From positions 1 to 37,617 of the forward strand of contig CAJTSR010000026.1 in assembly GCA_910579035.1 (NCBI GenBank): a stretch of DNA of 37,617 nt. The letters run 5' to 3'. Under the pieces are notes generated by a model. The model searched no databases. It was not told where the DNA came from and was given only the letters and a program-made list of their open reading frames with translations. Within the stretch, counting starts at the first letter, position 1; every line of letters starts with the position of its first letter. This stretch comes from an uncultured Muribaculaceae bacterium. GTDB taxonomy: Bacteria > Bacteroidota > Bacteroidia > Bacteroidales > Muribaculaceae. Positions 8,328-17,169 of this stretch are shown here, one piece after another. The translations under genes were made by a program, and so were the position numbers.

Positions 8328-10738
8328 ATTGTGTATCGATAGCCGATTGGGCTAAATCAGACATAAAGCTGTCGGAACTGCATTTTGCAGCCTCCGACCC
8401 AGAAGGGAAGAATGTATTTACCGATCTCATAACCGACAGCCGTTCGCTATGTGAACCGGCTGCCACAATCTTCGCCGCATTGCGCACCGGAGTCAACGAC
8501 GGCCATCGCTATATCCCGGCTCTTTATAGCAAAGGGGTAAGGGCATTCATAGTAGAGGAGATTCCTGATGATTGCCGTGGTCTTGACGCGGCGTTTGTCG
8601 TGGTTGCTTCAGTGGAAGAAGCGTTGCGCGATATTGCCCGACTACGGCTGGAAGCCTTGCACGGAGGCATCGTTGTTACAGGCAGCATAGGCAAGACCAA
8701 GACAAAAGAGCTGATATACCGCGGATTGCTGAGCAAGGGCGATGCGCGTAGGAGTCCGCGGAGCTGGAATTCCGGCATAGGAATACCGTTGGCCGTCTGG
8801 GATATGACCAAGCCGGATGGCACTCCCGATTTTTTTATTACGGAAGCTGCTATCGACGGGCCCGGGCAGGCGCGGAAGATACGCTCCGTGCTTGACGGTT
8901 CGTATGGCATAGGCGTCGTTACGCCAATCACAACCGAGCACGACAAGGCTTTCCCGTCGCATGCTGCAAAGGTGCGCGAGAAGGTCGAAGTCGTGGCCGG
9001 TTGCCACACGATAGTGTATGCCGATTCTGACGACGAGTTACGGAGGCAGCTTGAGGCACTCACCGATGTTCGCCTTGTGCCTGTAGCCATTGGTAATGAC
9101 AAGCAGGGCGTCCGCACTGTTTTCCATGCCCTTGCAGCCGCTGTGCTTGCCGAGCTTGGTTTCGATGCGCAGGAGGCGTATTCTTTGCCGATAAGCGACA
9201 CGCGCCGCGATATATCGCATGGCTGTTTTGGCAATGTTGTGGTTCGCGACCGCTTTACCCATGATCTGCGTTCGCTTGAAGACACTCTTGACTTTTTCAG
9301 GCGTCACTGCAATCAAGAATGTGATAAAATACTCGTGCTCGGAGATATTCTTCACGGCCCTCTTGCCGACGAAGCGCTTGCCGCGCTGTATGTGCGCGCG
9401 CTTGAGCTCGCGAGTCTTGCCGGTATCGACAAAGTGCTTGCGGTGGGCGATGATATGCGCAAGGTTGCATTCGCGTTCGAGGGCTTGGGCTTTGTGGAAA
9501 TGGCAACAGATTCGCCGCGCTATACCTCGGCTATTGAGAGCGGTGATTTGTGGCGTGACAGCCGGATACTCCTTTTCGGAAATCAGGACGGCGATATCGC
9601 GCCATACAGCCGCGCGCTCGAGAGTGCCGACCATGATACGACTCTCGAAGTCGATCTCGACGCCCTTGTGCATAACTATAATTATTACCGCAGGCTGCTT
9701 CCTTCCCGTACAGGAATGGTGGCTATGGTGAAGGCTTCGGCTTATGGCATGGGAGCGGAAGAGATCGGCCGGGCTTTGCAGAGCCAGGGAGCGGCATATC
9801 TTGCCGTTGCCGTTGTCGATGAGGCTGTTGCCTTGCGCGATGCCGGTATAACGATGCCGGTAATGGTGCTTAATCCGATAACCAACCGTTATCATACCTT
9901 GTTTTCCTATAATCTCGAACCGGCCATATTCTCTCCCGAGGAACTTAACCGTATGCTTGCCGAGGCAAAGGCGGAAGGCGTGTCGGGCTTCCCTATCCAT
10001 ATAAAGATAGATACGGGCATGCACCGTGTGGGCTTTCTCGAAAATCAGATTGATTATATAGCGGAGGTTCTCCAAGGGCAGGAAAATGTAAGGGTTGCGT
10101 CGGTGTTCACGCATCTTGCAACTGCCGACTGCCTTGATATGGACGAATATACCGCCGGGCAGATAGAGGCTTTCCAACATATTGCCGGGAAGCTTGCCGA
10201 CCGGCTTGGCTATAATCCTAAGCGTCACTACCTGAATACCGCCGGAATGATGCGGTTTGCCGATAGCGGTGATTATGATATGGCACGCCTTGGCATAGGG
10301 TTGTACGGTATCTCGCCGTATGCGGGGCCCGAGGCTGCGTTCTTAAAGCCGGTGGCCGCTTTCCGTTCGCGAATAATATCGCTCAAGCATTGGCCTGCCG
10401 GTACTCCGATAGGTTATGGCTGCAAAGGACGGACTGAGCGCGACAGCATAATTGCCACTGTGCCTGTGGGATATGCCGATGGCGTGAACCGTCATCTCGG
10501 AAATGGCGGCGCGGGATTCGTTGTGCGCGGGGTAGAGTGTCCCACCATAGGAAATATATGTATGGACTTGTGCATGGTAGATGTGACCGACGCTCAGGGA
10601 GTGTCTGTTGGCGACAGTGTGGAAATTTTTGGTTCCCAAATGCCGGTAGAGCGCTTGGCGGAAAGACTGGGCACCATTCCCTATGAGATTCTGACTTCTG
10701 TTTCTCCGCGAGTGCGTCGCACGTACTTCTACATATAA
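8324..10738 (+). CDS. murF-alr: Bifunctional MurF ligase-alanine racemase
   Basis: Fusion that makes D-alanine and joins D-Ala-D-Ala to the UDP-MurNAc-tripeptide, both cytoplasmic steps of peptidoglycan synthesis. The N-terminal half (about 1-435) is MurF: P-loop GSIGKT at 120-125, the RSPRSWNSGIGIP segment, and TTEHDKAF. The C-terminal half (about 440-804) is a fold-type III PLP alanine racemase, with PLP lysine K470 in MVKASAYG, catalytic tyrosine Y698 in GYGCKG, and the TVPVGYADG motif. The fusion is known in Bacteroidetes. Where many relatives have an acidic/Gly pair in the MurF motif FEAGIS, this one reads TEAAIDGPG, a mild divergence. The start overlaps the GSCFA stop by four bases. Confidence 0.96.
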   Translation: MNCVSIADWAKSDIKLSELHFAASDPEGKNVFTDLITDSRSLCEPAATIFAALRTGVNDGHRYIPALYSKGVRAFIVEEIPDDCRGLDAAFVVVASVEEALRDIARLRLEALHGGIVVTGSIGKTKTKELIYRGLLSKGDARRSPRSWNSGIGIPLAVWDMTKPDGTPDFFITEAAIDGPGQARKIRSVLDGSYGIGVVTPITTEHDKAFPSHAAKVREKVEVVAGCHTIVYADSDDELRRQLEALTDVRLVPVAIGNDKQGVRTVFHALAAAVLAELGFDAQEAYSLPISDTRRDISHGCFGNVVVRDRFTHDLRSLEDTLDFFRRHCNQECDKILVLGDILHGPLADEALAALYVRALELASLAGIDKVLAVGDDMRKVAFAFEGLGFVEMATDSPRYTSAIESGDLWRDSRILLFGNQDGDIAPYSRALESADHDTTLEVDLDALVHNYNYYRRLLPSRTGMVAMVKASAYGMGAEEIGRALQSQGAAYLAVAVVDEAVALRDAGITMPVMVLNPITNRYHTLFSYNLEPAIFSPEELNRMLAEAKAEGVSGFPIHIKIDTGMHRVGFLENQIDYIAEVLQGQENVRVASVFTHLATADCLDMDEYTAGQIEAFQHIAGKLADRLGYNPKRHYLNTAGMMRFADSGDYDMARLGIGLYGISPYAGPEAAFLKPVAAFRSRIISLKHWPAGTPIGYGCKGRTERDSIIATVPVGYADGVNRHLGNGGAGFVVRGVECPTIGNICMDLCMVDVTDAQGVSVGDSVEIFGSQMPVERLAERLGTIPYEILTSVSPRVRRTYFYI

Positions 10739-10759
10739 CCGCTTATTGCAATTGCCGGT

Positions 10760-11026
10760 ATGTACGAGGCCGAGAACGCTAAGGCTGAATCGTTTTTCGA
10801 GTGGGCGCAGGCTCACCCGAAATTCGGTTTGCTCTTTGCGGCTCTTCTGCTTGCCGTGTGGTTCGCGGGCTTGCTGCTTGGCTGGAAATGGGCGTGCGAG
10901 TGGCAGTTTGGCGGCAAGCTGTGGCTTTTCGACGACTGCTCCCCCAAAACACGCCGCCGAGTTCAGATTGCGCTAATCGGCGTAGCGTTGTCTGCCTGCC
11001 TTACGATGTTCTTTGTGTGGAAGTGA
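10760..11026 (+). CDS. Small two-helix membrane protein
   Basis: An 88-residue protein with two predicted membrane helices (about 24-42 and 69-86), a short charged N-terminus rich in Glu and Ala, and a loop containing GWKWACEWQFGG. No function is recognised. It follows murF-alr by 21 bases and precedes a second small membrane-protein gene by four, so it probably shares the transcript. Codon use is like that of its neighbours. I think similar small proteins recur in related gut Bacteroidales, but I cannot verify this. Confidence 0.75.
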   Translation: MYEAENAKAESFFEWAQAHPKFGLLFAALLLAVWFAGLLLGWKWACEWQFGGKLWLFDDCSPKTRRRVQIALIGVALSACLTMFFVWK

Positions 11027-11030
11027 GAGT

Positions 11031-11429
11031 ATGGGAAAGGGTAATCGCAAATACCGGATCTGCTTCATCGACTATCTATGGTATGTAGCCGAGAAATGGA
11101 GCGAAAGAGAGCATAACAACCTTAATGGAGGTATGCTGCTTTTTCAGTGCTGGCTCTTTGCGATACTCATACCGGTTGTCATACCGATGGCTTTTCGCTA
11201 TCTCGGTTGGGTTATTGCCCTTACCGCAGTGATTTCTCTATGCTTTCTGCCTTTCTTGTTCTGTAAGCTGAGATATACAACCGGACGGCGCACGGCACTC
11301 CACGAACATTATCATGATATGAAGCGTTCCGGCAGGAGGCTCATCACAATCATCCTCATTGCCTTTGCACTGACGATTGCGGATTTCATATTGATGTTCC
11401 ACCTCGGATTTATACATTGGAGCAAATGA
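11031..11429 (+). CDS. Small membrane protein, three helices
   Basis: A 132-residue protein of unknown function. The N-terminal YRICFIDYLWYVAEKW segment leads into two hydrophobic helices (about 37-80), a basic HEHYHDMKRSGRR stretch, and a third helix near the C-terminus. I choose ATG 11031 over the earlier in-frame 11013, because 11013 lies inside the previous gene and GAGAGT precedes 11031. The following gene resembles its N-terminal two thirds, so the two look like tandem copies. Its stop overlaps the next start (ATGA). Confidence 0.75.
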   Translation: MGKGNRKYRICFIDYLWYVAEKWSEREHNNLNGGMLLFQCWLFAILIPVVIPMAFRYLGWVIALTAVISLCFLPFLFCKLRYTTGRRTALHEHYHDMKRSGRRLITIILIAFALTIADFILMFHLGFIHWSK

Positions 11430-11770
11430 AACGGCATGAGCATAAACAACGGTTCTATCTCTGGGATTACCTTTGGTGGTATGGAGAGCGATGGGGGCAA
11501 GTAAGACGGACGAACCGTATGGACGGTTCCTTTTTGTTGTATTGTTACATTGTGTCACTAATCATTTTGCTATTGATGTTCTTATCCTTCCGGATTTTCT
11601 CTGATATCGCAATGATACCAACCTGTCATATTTTCTTCTCTTTCCATCTTATTTTTATGTTTTGCCGGTCTATCCTGATATGTTTGCATTGGCAATGCCT
11701 TTCTTCAAAGAACCATGAATCTCGATGGTATGCCCCCAAAACATATCGTCATCGTTATAGTACGCAGTAA
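11426..11770 (+). pseudogene. Tandem copy of the preceding membrane protein, 3' end lost
   Basis: The frame starts at ATG 11426, overlapping the previous stop by four bases. Its first 80 or so residues line up with the preceding gene: FYLWDYLWWYGERWG against FIDYLWYVAEKW, MDGSFLLY against LNGGMLLF, then HLIFMFCR against LPFLFCKL. Past about base 11665 the likeness stops. The remaining 35 residues (ending YRHRYSTQ) are simply the antisense of the convergent DUF2262 gene and include no third helix. I infer that the original 3' end was replaced when that DNA arrived. A shortened protein may still be made. Confidence 0.6.
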
Positions 11771-12515
11771 AGCTACCGCCTGACGTTATGGAAATTTCCG
11801 AAAGTGCAATACGATCAGCAAATGCTTCCTCAGTGATTGGCTTGGCATCGTTGTTTTCTTCGTCCTCATCCAGCCAGTCGTTGGCAAGTGCGGTGAGTTT
11901 CTTTGCTGCAAATTCACGCATGGTTTTATCCCATGTTTCCTGTTCGACAACCAGCTTTTTTGCCGCAGTACGAACACGGCTCCATGAGGATTTGCTCTCG
12001 GGGTTAACCTCAAGCATGAAAGAAACATCGTTGCCGTTCCATAAGAGGGTGGTTTCAAATATGCCAAACTCCCGATTTAGAATCAGTGTTCCCAGCACCT
12101 TGTCTTCGATGACCACAGGCTTGTTGTATTCCTCCAAGACGGCCTCTAACTCCGGGCAGGAAACCGCCTGTTCCAGCACCTCTGTGATAGCCCAGCTGTT
12201 GAATTTTTCAGGGGTAGTATGTTCAGGCACATACTTATCCAACAGTTTCCTTACCTTGATACGGCAGATTTGTCCTCTCTCAAATCGTTTCCAACCACTT
12301 TCGCTATTTTTTTCTTCCTCGGTGACGGGCCATTCCAGCCGTCCCTCTCGAATATTGACTTCTCCGGTTGCACAAAACACCATGCCCAGAGATATGACGG
12401 TCATATCCCAAAAGCCATTGTCGTATCCGGCGCCCAAAGTGTTTTGAATCAGGGTGATTACTTCCTTTTCCTCAGGAGCGTATCGCTCATAGAATTTATC
12501 AAACTGATTGCTCAT
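11670..12515 (-). CDS. DUF2262 domain-containing protein
   Basis: A 281-residue acidic soluble protein. The C-terminal half carries the DUF2262 pattern: ISITSGGSFTAYYNDDDMFW, followed by GHTIEIHGSLKKGI and a final ANISG. The N-terminal half has no domain I recognise. Function is unknown. The ATG at 12515 (MSNQFDKFYERY) is preferred to the upstream in-frame ATG at 12554, which would place the start within the likely leader. The gene is convergent with, and overlaps by about 100 bases, a shortened membrane-protein gene, which suggests it was inserted here. It diverges from valS. Confidence 0.85.
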   Translation of the reverse strand: MSNQFDKFYERYAPEEKEVITLIQNTLGAGYDNGFWDMTVISLGMVFCATGEVNIREGRLEWPVTEEEKNSESGWKRFERGQICRIKVRKLLDKYVPEHTTPEKFNSWAITEVLEQAVSCPELEAVLEEYNKPVVIEDKVLGTLILNREFGIFETTLLWNGNDVSFMLEVNPESKSSWSRVRTAAKKLVVEQETWDKTMREFAAKKLTALANDWLDEDEENNDAKPITEEAFADRIALSEISITSGGSFTAYYNDDDMFWGHTIEIHGSLKKGIANANISG

Positions 12516-12561
12516 ATTCGTGTGTTTTTGATGATATTTTGAGAAGTGCGTCAATCGTTCG

Positions 12562-12569
12562 CAAAGTTA
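12562..12569 (-). promoter_or_regulatory. -7 box of the DUF2262 gene
   Basis: TAACTTTG on the minus strand, 46 bases before the start codon. No good TTTG -33 box lies at the expected distance. Confidence 0.45.
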
Positions 12570-12647
12570 ACGAAAAATGGCTGTTTGGCACTATTTGCAT
12601 CGGTTTTTTTGCATTGATGATGCTTGCCGAAATTACTCAGCGCGCTT

Positions 12648-12680
12648 TTTGAATTAACTCATAACTTTTTCGTAACTTTG
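12648..12680 (+). promoter_or_regulatory. valS: valS promoter
   Basis: TTTG at 12648-12651 and TAACTTTG at 12673-12680, with 21 bases between, 33 bases before the start codon. Confidence 0.78.
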
Positions 12681-12713
12681 CGCTTCGGAAAAAGAAATAA
12701 ACAGATTTAGACA

Positions 12714-15401
12714 ATGACTGATCTACCCCAGAAATACAATCCTGCAGATGTAGAGGATAAATGGTATGCCTACTGGCTTGAAAACAAGTTGTTCAGCTCT
12801 GTGCCGGACGCGCGCGAGGCTTATACGGTGGTTATACCGCCGCCAAATGTTACCGGCGTGCTCCATATGGGTCATATGCTCAATAATACGATACAGGATA
12901 TTCTGGTACGCCGTGCGCGTATGCAGGGCAAAAATGCTCTTTGGGTGCCCGGTACGGACCACGCCTCGATTTCTACTGAAACCAAGGTTATAGGCAAGCT
13001 CGCAGCCGAGGGCATCAAGAAAACCGACCTCACCCGCGAGGAATTTCTTAGCCACGCGTGGGAGTGGACCGAGAAGCACGGCGGAATAATTCTGCAACAG
13101 CTACGCAAACTCGGCGCTTCGTGCGACTGGGATCGCACGGCGTTCACTATGGACGAGAAACGGAGTGCGAGTGTGGAGAAAGTGTTTATCGACCTTTTTG
13201 ACAAGGGATTGATATACCGCGATCTGCGTATGGTCAACTGGGATCCGCAGAACCGTACCGCCATCAGCGACGACGAGGTGTTCTTCGTCGAGGAGCAGAG
13301 CAAGCTTTACTATCTGCGTTACTATCTTGCCGAGGAGCCCGCGCAGCTTGATGCCCCCGAGGGTTCGGTTGTGCATGCCGATGCCGAAGGACGCCATTAC
13401 GCACTCGTGGCCACTACTCGCCCTGAAACCATCATGGGTGATACCGCGATGTGTATCAATCCTAAAGACCCCAAGAATGCTTGGCTCAAAGGCCGCAAGG
13501 TTGTGGTGCCTCTCGTGAACCGTGCCGTACCCGTTATCGAAGACCGCTATGTCGACATTGAGTTTGGCACAGGCTGCCTCAAGGTGACTCCCGCCCACGA
13601 TAAGAACGACTATATGCTCGGCAAGAACCACTCTCTTGAAACCATCGACATCTTCAACGAGGACGGAACCGTGGCCGAAGTGGCCGGCATGTATGTTGGC
13701 ATGGATCGTTTCGATGTGCGCAAGGCCATCGCCAAGGATCTTGAAGCCGCAGGACTCCTTGAGAAAGTAGAGGACTATACCAACAATATAGGACTCTCCG
13801 AGCGTACCAAGGTGCCTGTGGAGCCGCGCCTGTCCTTGCAGTGGTTTGTGAAGATGAAGCACTTTGCCGGCAAGAGCCTTGCGCCCGTGATGGACGACCT
13901 TATCCGCTTCGTGCCCGAAAAATATAAGACCACCTACCGTCTGTGGCTCGAAAACATACAGGATTGGTGTATCAGCCGCCAGCTGTGGTGGGGACACCGT
14001 ATTCCGGCTTATTTCTATGGCGACGGCAAAGGAAAAGACGAAGCGTTCGTGGTGGCTGCAACCCCCGAGGAAGCTCTCGAAAAAGCCCGCAGGCAGAGCG
14101 GCAACGAGGCGTTGCAGGCCGACGACCTGCGTCAGGATCCCGACGCGCTCGACACATGGTTCTCGTCGTGGCTGTGGCCGATTGCCCTTTTCGACGGTAT
14201 CAACAACCCCGGTAACGACGAAATCAAGTACTATTATCCGACAGCCACGCTCGTAACAGCCCCCGACATCATATTCTTCTGGGTAGCCCGTATGATTATG
14301 GCCGGATATGAGTATGTTGGTGAAAAGCCCTTCGAGAATGTGTACTTTACCGGTATCGTGCGCGACTCTCTGGGACGCAAGATGAGCAAGATGCTCGGTA
14401 ACTCGCCCGACCCGCTCGAACTGATAGCGCAGTATGGCGCCGACGGTGTTCGTATGGGGCTTATGCTCGCCGCTCCCGCCGGAAACGATATAATGTACGA
14501 CGACAAGCTCGTGGAGCAGGGACGCAATTTCTGCAACAAGATATGGAATGCTTTCCGTCTTGTAATGGGCTGGGAGGCATCGGCCGAAGCGCAGCCTGAG
14601 ATTTGCCGCATTGCCGCCGACTGGTTCCGCTCCAAGCTGAACGCCACCGTGGCCGAGGTAGAGGATCTCTTTGGCAAGTTCCGTATCAGCGAGGCTCTTA
14701 TGGCGGTATATCGCTTGTCCCGCGACGATTTCTCGGCAGTATACCTCGAGCTGGTCAAGCCCGCTTACGGAAAGCCTGCCGATGAAACCACGCTGCGCGA
14801 GGTGACAGCCTTCTTCGACGCCCTTCTGCGTATGCTTCACCCCTTTATGCCGTTTATCACCGAGGAACTATGGCAAGCCATCGAGAAGCGCGCCGACGGC
14901 GAATCGGTAATGTATGCCCCGATGCCGGCAGGTGGAGCGGTCGATGCTGACATGCTCGCCCGTACGGACAAGGCTCTTGAGATTGTCAACGGAGTCCGCG
15001 GAGTTCGCGCTCGTCGCAATATCCCGGCCAAGGAGGCTGTGAAGCTCCTTGTGATGGGTACGCTCGATGCCGAATCGCAGGCCGTGGTTGCCAAGCTCGC
15101 CAATGTGGGTGAAATTGTACTTGGTGCCGAAAAAGACCCCGGAGCGACCACGTTTATGGTCGGGACCGAGGAGTTTGCCGTGCCCCAGAGCGATAATATC
15201 GACGTTGAGGCCGAACGCGCCCGTATCAGCAAAGAGATTGACTACCTTGAAGGCTTCCGCGCTTCTGTGATGAAGAAGCTCGCCAACGAACGCTTTGTGT
15301 CGCACGCCCCCGAGGCCGTTGTGGCAGCCGAGCGCAAGAAGATGGCCGATGCCGACACCAAGCTCGCCACTCTCCGCGCCGCCCTCGCTGCCCTTAATTG
15401 A
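12714..15401 (+). CDS. valS: Valine--tRNA ligase
   Basis: Class I aminoacyl-tRNA synthetase that charges tRNA-Val and edits threonine. The 895 residues have the class signature HMGH at 51-54 in PPNVTGVLHMGHMLN, the CP1 editing domain (about 190-345, TTRPETIMGDTA), the catalytic core WCISRQLWWGHRIP, an anticodon-binding domain, and a C-terminal coiled coil (about 825-895) typical of ValRS. The second signature reads KMSKM at 556-560, not KMSKS. The last position varies in nature, and both catalytic lysines are kept. It has its own promoter and a hairpin downstream. Confidence 0.98.
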   Translation: MTDLPQKYNPADVEDKWYAYWLENKLFSSVPDAREAYTVVIPPPNVTGVLHMGHMLNNTIQDILVRRARMQGKNALWVPGTDHASISTETKVIGKLAAEGIKKTDLTREEFLSHAWEWTEKHGGIILQQLRKLGASCDWDRTAFTMDEKRSASVEKVFIDLFDKGLIYRDLRMVNWDPQNRTAISDDEVFFVEEQSKLYYLRYYLAEEPAQLDAPEGSVVHADAEGRHYALVATTRPETIMGDTAMCINPKDPKNAWLKGRKVVVPLVNRAVPVIEDRYVDIEFGTGCLKVTPAHDKNDYMLGKNHSLETIDIFNEDGTVAEVAGMYVGMDRFDVRKAIAKDLEAAGLLEKVEDYTNNIGLSERTKVPVEPRLSLQWFVKMKHFAGKSLAPVMDDLIRFVPEKYKTTYRLWLENIQDWCISRQLWWGHRIPAYFYGDGKGKDEAFVVAATPEEALEKARRQSGNEALQADDLRQDPDALDTWFSSWLWPIALFDGINNPGNDEIKYYYPTATLVTAPDIIFFWVARMIMAGYEYVGEKPFENVYFTGIVRDSLGRKMSKMLGNSPDPLELIAQYGADGVRMGLMLAAPAGNDIMYDDKLVEQGRNFCNKIWNAFRLVMGWEASAEAQPEICRIAADWFRSKLNATVAEVEDLFGKFRISEALMAVYRLSRDDFSAVYLELVKPAYGKPADETTLREVTAFFDALLRMLHPFMPFITEELWQAIEKRADGESVMYAPMPAGGAVDADMLARTDKALEIVNGVRGVRARRNIPAKEAVKLLVMGTLDAESQAVVAKLANVGEIVLGAEKDPGATTFMVGTEEFAVPQSDNIDVEAERARISKEIDYLEGFRASVMKKLANERFVSHAPEAVVAAERKKMADADTKLATLRAALAALN

Positions 15402-15435
15402 GAAACTGTTTAACACACATTAGGTAATTACATAA

Positions 15436-15464
15436 CGAGAGCCGGGCAAAACGTCCGGCTCTCG
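15436..15464. terminator. Hairpin between valS and the serpin fragment
   Basis: Perfect 10-bp stem CGAGAGCCGG (15436-15445) with CCGGCTCTCG (15455-15464). It lies between convergent frames and could stop transcription from either side, but neither strand has a strong U-tract. Confidence 0.6.
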
Positions 15465-15482
15465 CTTCATATCAAGATAGGT

Positions 15483-15950
15483 TTATAGGTCGGTGACGCG
15501 TGTGGCGAAGAGGCATACGCCGGTAGTCGTTTCGTTGATGAAGAACACGAACGGGCGGTTGACGTTCATCACCGGCTTTGCCGACGCGGGAGCATCCGGC
15601 CCCGGAGCAGTCACCATTCCATTCCATGTAATGGCCGAGCCTTCGGCTCCTTCTTCGGTAAACTCTATTGTGGCCTTTTGGTATATATTAGACTTGGCTT
15701 CGATTGTTTCGGTGAAAATGGAATAATTCTGCATTTCTCCGATATTTCTGATGCCCATGGCTGCGAGGGGAACGTTAAGCCATATTTTCTGTGCTTCTAT
15801 CTTGAGCTTTGGTAGGGAGAATTCTATAGGCTCATCATTATATTTCAAGTTGGCCAACTTGTCGAGTTCGTCGGAAGCTGTGGACTTGTTGATGTCTGTA
15901 CCTTTGGCCATTAGCGCCGGTGCGTGCTGTGCTTTTCGCAGTGTTCGCAT
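15483..15950 (-). pseudogene. C-terminal fragment of a serpin
   Basis: The 155-residue frame matches only the last third of a serpin (serine protease inhibitor, normally about 370-400 residues). Visible parts are FSLPKLKIEAQ (strand before helix H), the hinge of the reactive-centre loop in FTEEGAEGSAIT, and the closing NRPFVFFINETTTG...LFATRV. The loop region is GSAITWNGMVTAPG and onward. The 37 bases upstream hold no serpin sequence and run directly into another gene, so at least 220 residues are missing. No promoter is visible. I read it as a decayed remnant; a fragment like this could not form the inhibitory fold. Confidence 0.75.
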
Positions 15951-15987
15951 TTTTTGTCGGTATCGCTGCCTTCTGCGTATTGATGGA

Positions 15988-16614
15988 TTATGATGGAACA
16001 GTAGTTAGAGTATCGTGAGGGGCCGGGAACGGGGGGCCTCCAAGCACGTCATCTTCGTGTTTGCCATATTGAATTATAGGGAAGTTATAGACAATCCATC
16101 CTACTTTAACGGCGATATGGCGGTCTTTGCCTGTATCGTTTGCGGGGATTGTAATATCGATACCATCGGCAGATGTGTTGTCGATATGGAATCCTTCGAT
16201 GTCAAACGCGATAGGATTGTGAACCCATACGCAAGGAGGCACGTCAATTTCATTGCCGATTATCTGTTCGAGCGACAGGCTTGGGTCGGAAGGAATACCT
16301 TGCCGAGTTACAGTATATACGCCAGAGGGCACTTTGAAGTCATAATGGATTTTTCCGCCTTTCGAGTCTATATAGTGGCGTAAGGCCCACTGGTCGAGAG
16401 GGGCGTCTTCGATAAATTGGTTGAGGCGGTACCAAGGAGTCTTATCCTGGTCGACAACGACTACGGTGGCGTACTTGGAGCGCAACTCTTCAATTCGTGC
16501 TATCTCCTCGGGGGTATGCTCTTTCTGCCTGATATTCGGTGAATACTCATCGGAAGTGCAGCCTGCAAGGAAGAGGCTGAGAACAACTCCTAAAGGGAAA
16601 GATAAAATTTTCAT
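15988..16614 (-). CDS. Lipoprotein of unknown function
   Basis: A 208-residue protein starting MKILSFPLGVVLSLFLAGC; the lipobox LAGC predicts lipidation and export. I choose ATG 16614 because it begins this signal and lies 37 bases from a good promoter; the longer frame from 16680 would begin upstream of that promoter. The mature part starts with a charged helical stretch (EEIARIEELRSKYAT) and continues as a beta-rich region with YDFKVPSGVYTVTRQG and repeated hydrophobic strands. No family is recognised. It stands between the serpin fragment and a small secreted protein, all on the minus strand. Confidence 0.82.
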   Translation of the reverse strand: MKILSFPLGVVLSLFLAGCTSDEYSPNIRQKEHTPEEIARIEELRSKYATVVVVDQDKTPWYRLNQFIEDAPLDQWALRHYIDSKGGKIHYDFKVPSGVYTVTRQGIPSDPSLSLEQIIGNEIDVPPCVWVHNPIAFDIEGFHIDNTSADGIDITIPANDTGKDRHIAVKVGWIVYNFPIIQYGKHEDDVLGGPPFPAPHDTLTTVPS

Positions 16615-16650
16615 ATATGTGGTATTGATTAGTTTGGTGATGAGTCTTGG

Positions 16651-16681
16651 CAAAAATAGATAAAAAAAGTGAAAATGCAAA
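16651..16681 (-). promoter_or_regulatory. Promoter of the lipoprotein gene
   Basis: On the minus strand TTTG (16678-16681), 19 bases, then TATTTTTG (16651-16658). It fits the start at 16614. Confidence 0.7.
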
Positions 16682-16705
16682 CTTTTTGCACGGATTTAAT
16701 ACGCT

Positions 16706-16963
16706 TCATCTGCAAAGCTTGTCAAAAAAATGAGTTAATTGTTGCGGTGCGAGAGGCGGTGCGTTAAGGGACAATGATTTCGGGGCTGCCGGGACATAGG
16801 CGTAGGAGCAAGTTACGGTTTGGCTTCGGGTGTCGTGGGGCCGTTGCGGTGGTTCTGGTTTGGTTGGTAAGAGTAATATTGGTGGTTTCTCATCTCCTTT
16901 ATAATCCTGAGCGCATACCGCGGCAGGGGCGATTGCAAGGAGTAAAATTAATTCTTTTTTCAT
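16706..16963 (-). CDS. Small secreted protein, unknown
   Basis: An 85-residue frame starting MKKELILLLAIAPAAVCAQD, a clear type I signal peptide with cleavage likely after CAQ or VCA. The mature part is proline-rich (PPILLLPTKPEPPQRP, later NAPPLAPQQL) and has one cysteine. It matches no family I know. The ATG at 16963 is chosen because it begins the signal peptide and lies 25 bases after a good promoter; the longer frame begins upstream of that promoter. The unusual basic C-terminus could mean the frame is damaged at its 3' end. Confidence 0.6.
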   Translation of the reverse strand: MKKELILLLAIAPAAVCAQDYKGDEKPPILLLPTKPEPPQRPHDTRSQTVTCSYAYVPAAPKSLSLNAPPLAPQQLTHFFDKLCR

Positions 16964-16987
16964 CTGAAATAGTGTTAATGAATGCTC

Positions 16988-17020
16988 CAAAGTTAGGCAT
17001 AAGAGAGCTAATTTTCCAAA
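16988..17020 (-). promoter_or_regulatory. Promoter of the small secreted protein
   Basis: On the minus strand TTTG (17017-17020), 21 bases, TAACTTTG (16988-16995). Confidence 0.72.
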
Positions 17021-17060
17021 TTTATTTATCACACACGTCCTTATGTAAATGGTTGGGAAT

Positions 17061-17103
17061 TAATAAATAAAATCGTGTGCGAAATGTTAAATTTCACACA
17101 CGA
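17061..17103 (-). terminator. Terminator of the TPR/HTH regulator
   Basis: Arms 17073-17085 and 17091-17103 pair as TCGTGTG/CACACGA plus GAAAT/ATTTC with one mismatch. On the minus strand the stem is followed by TTTTATTTATTAA. It lies 67 bases past the stop codon at 17170. Confidence 0.78.
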
Positions 17104-17169
17104 CTTTTGCCAAGCCCACCAAAGGGTATAATATGTAATATTGGGGCGTATTTAGGACGGCGGCTATCC

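Noticed and set aside
13101..14840. 579-codon minus-strand open frame
   Set aside because: Antisense shadow of valS; the plus strand is unmistakably ValRS.
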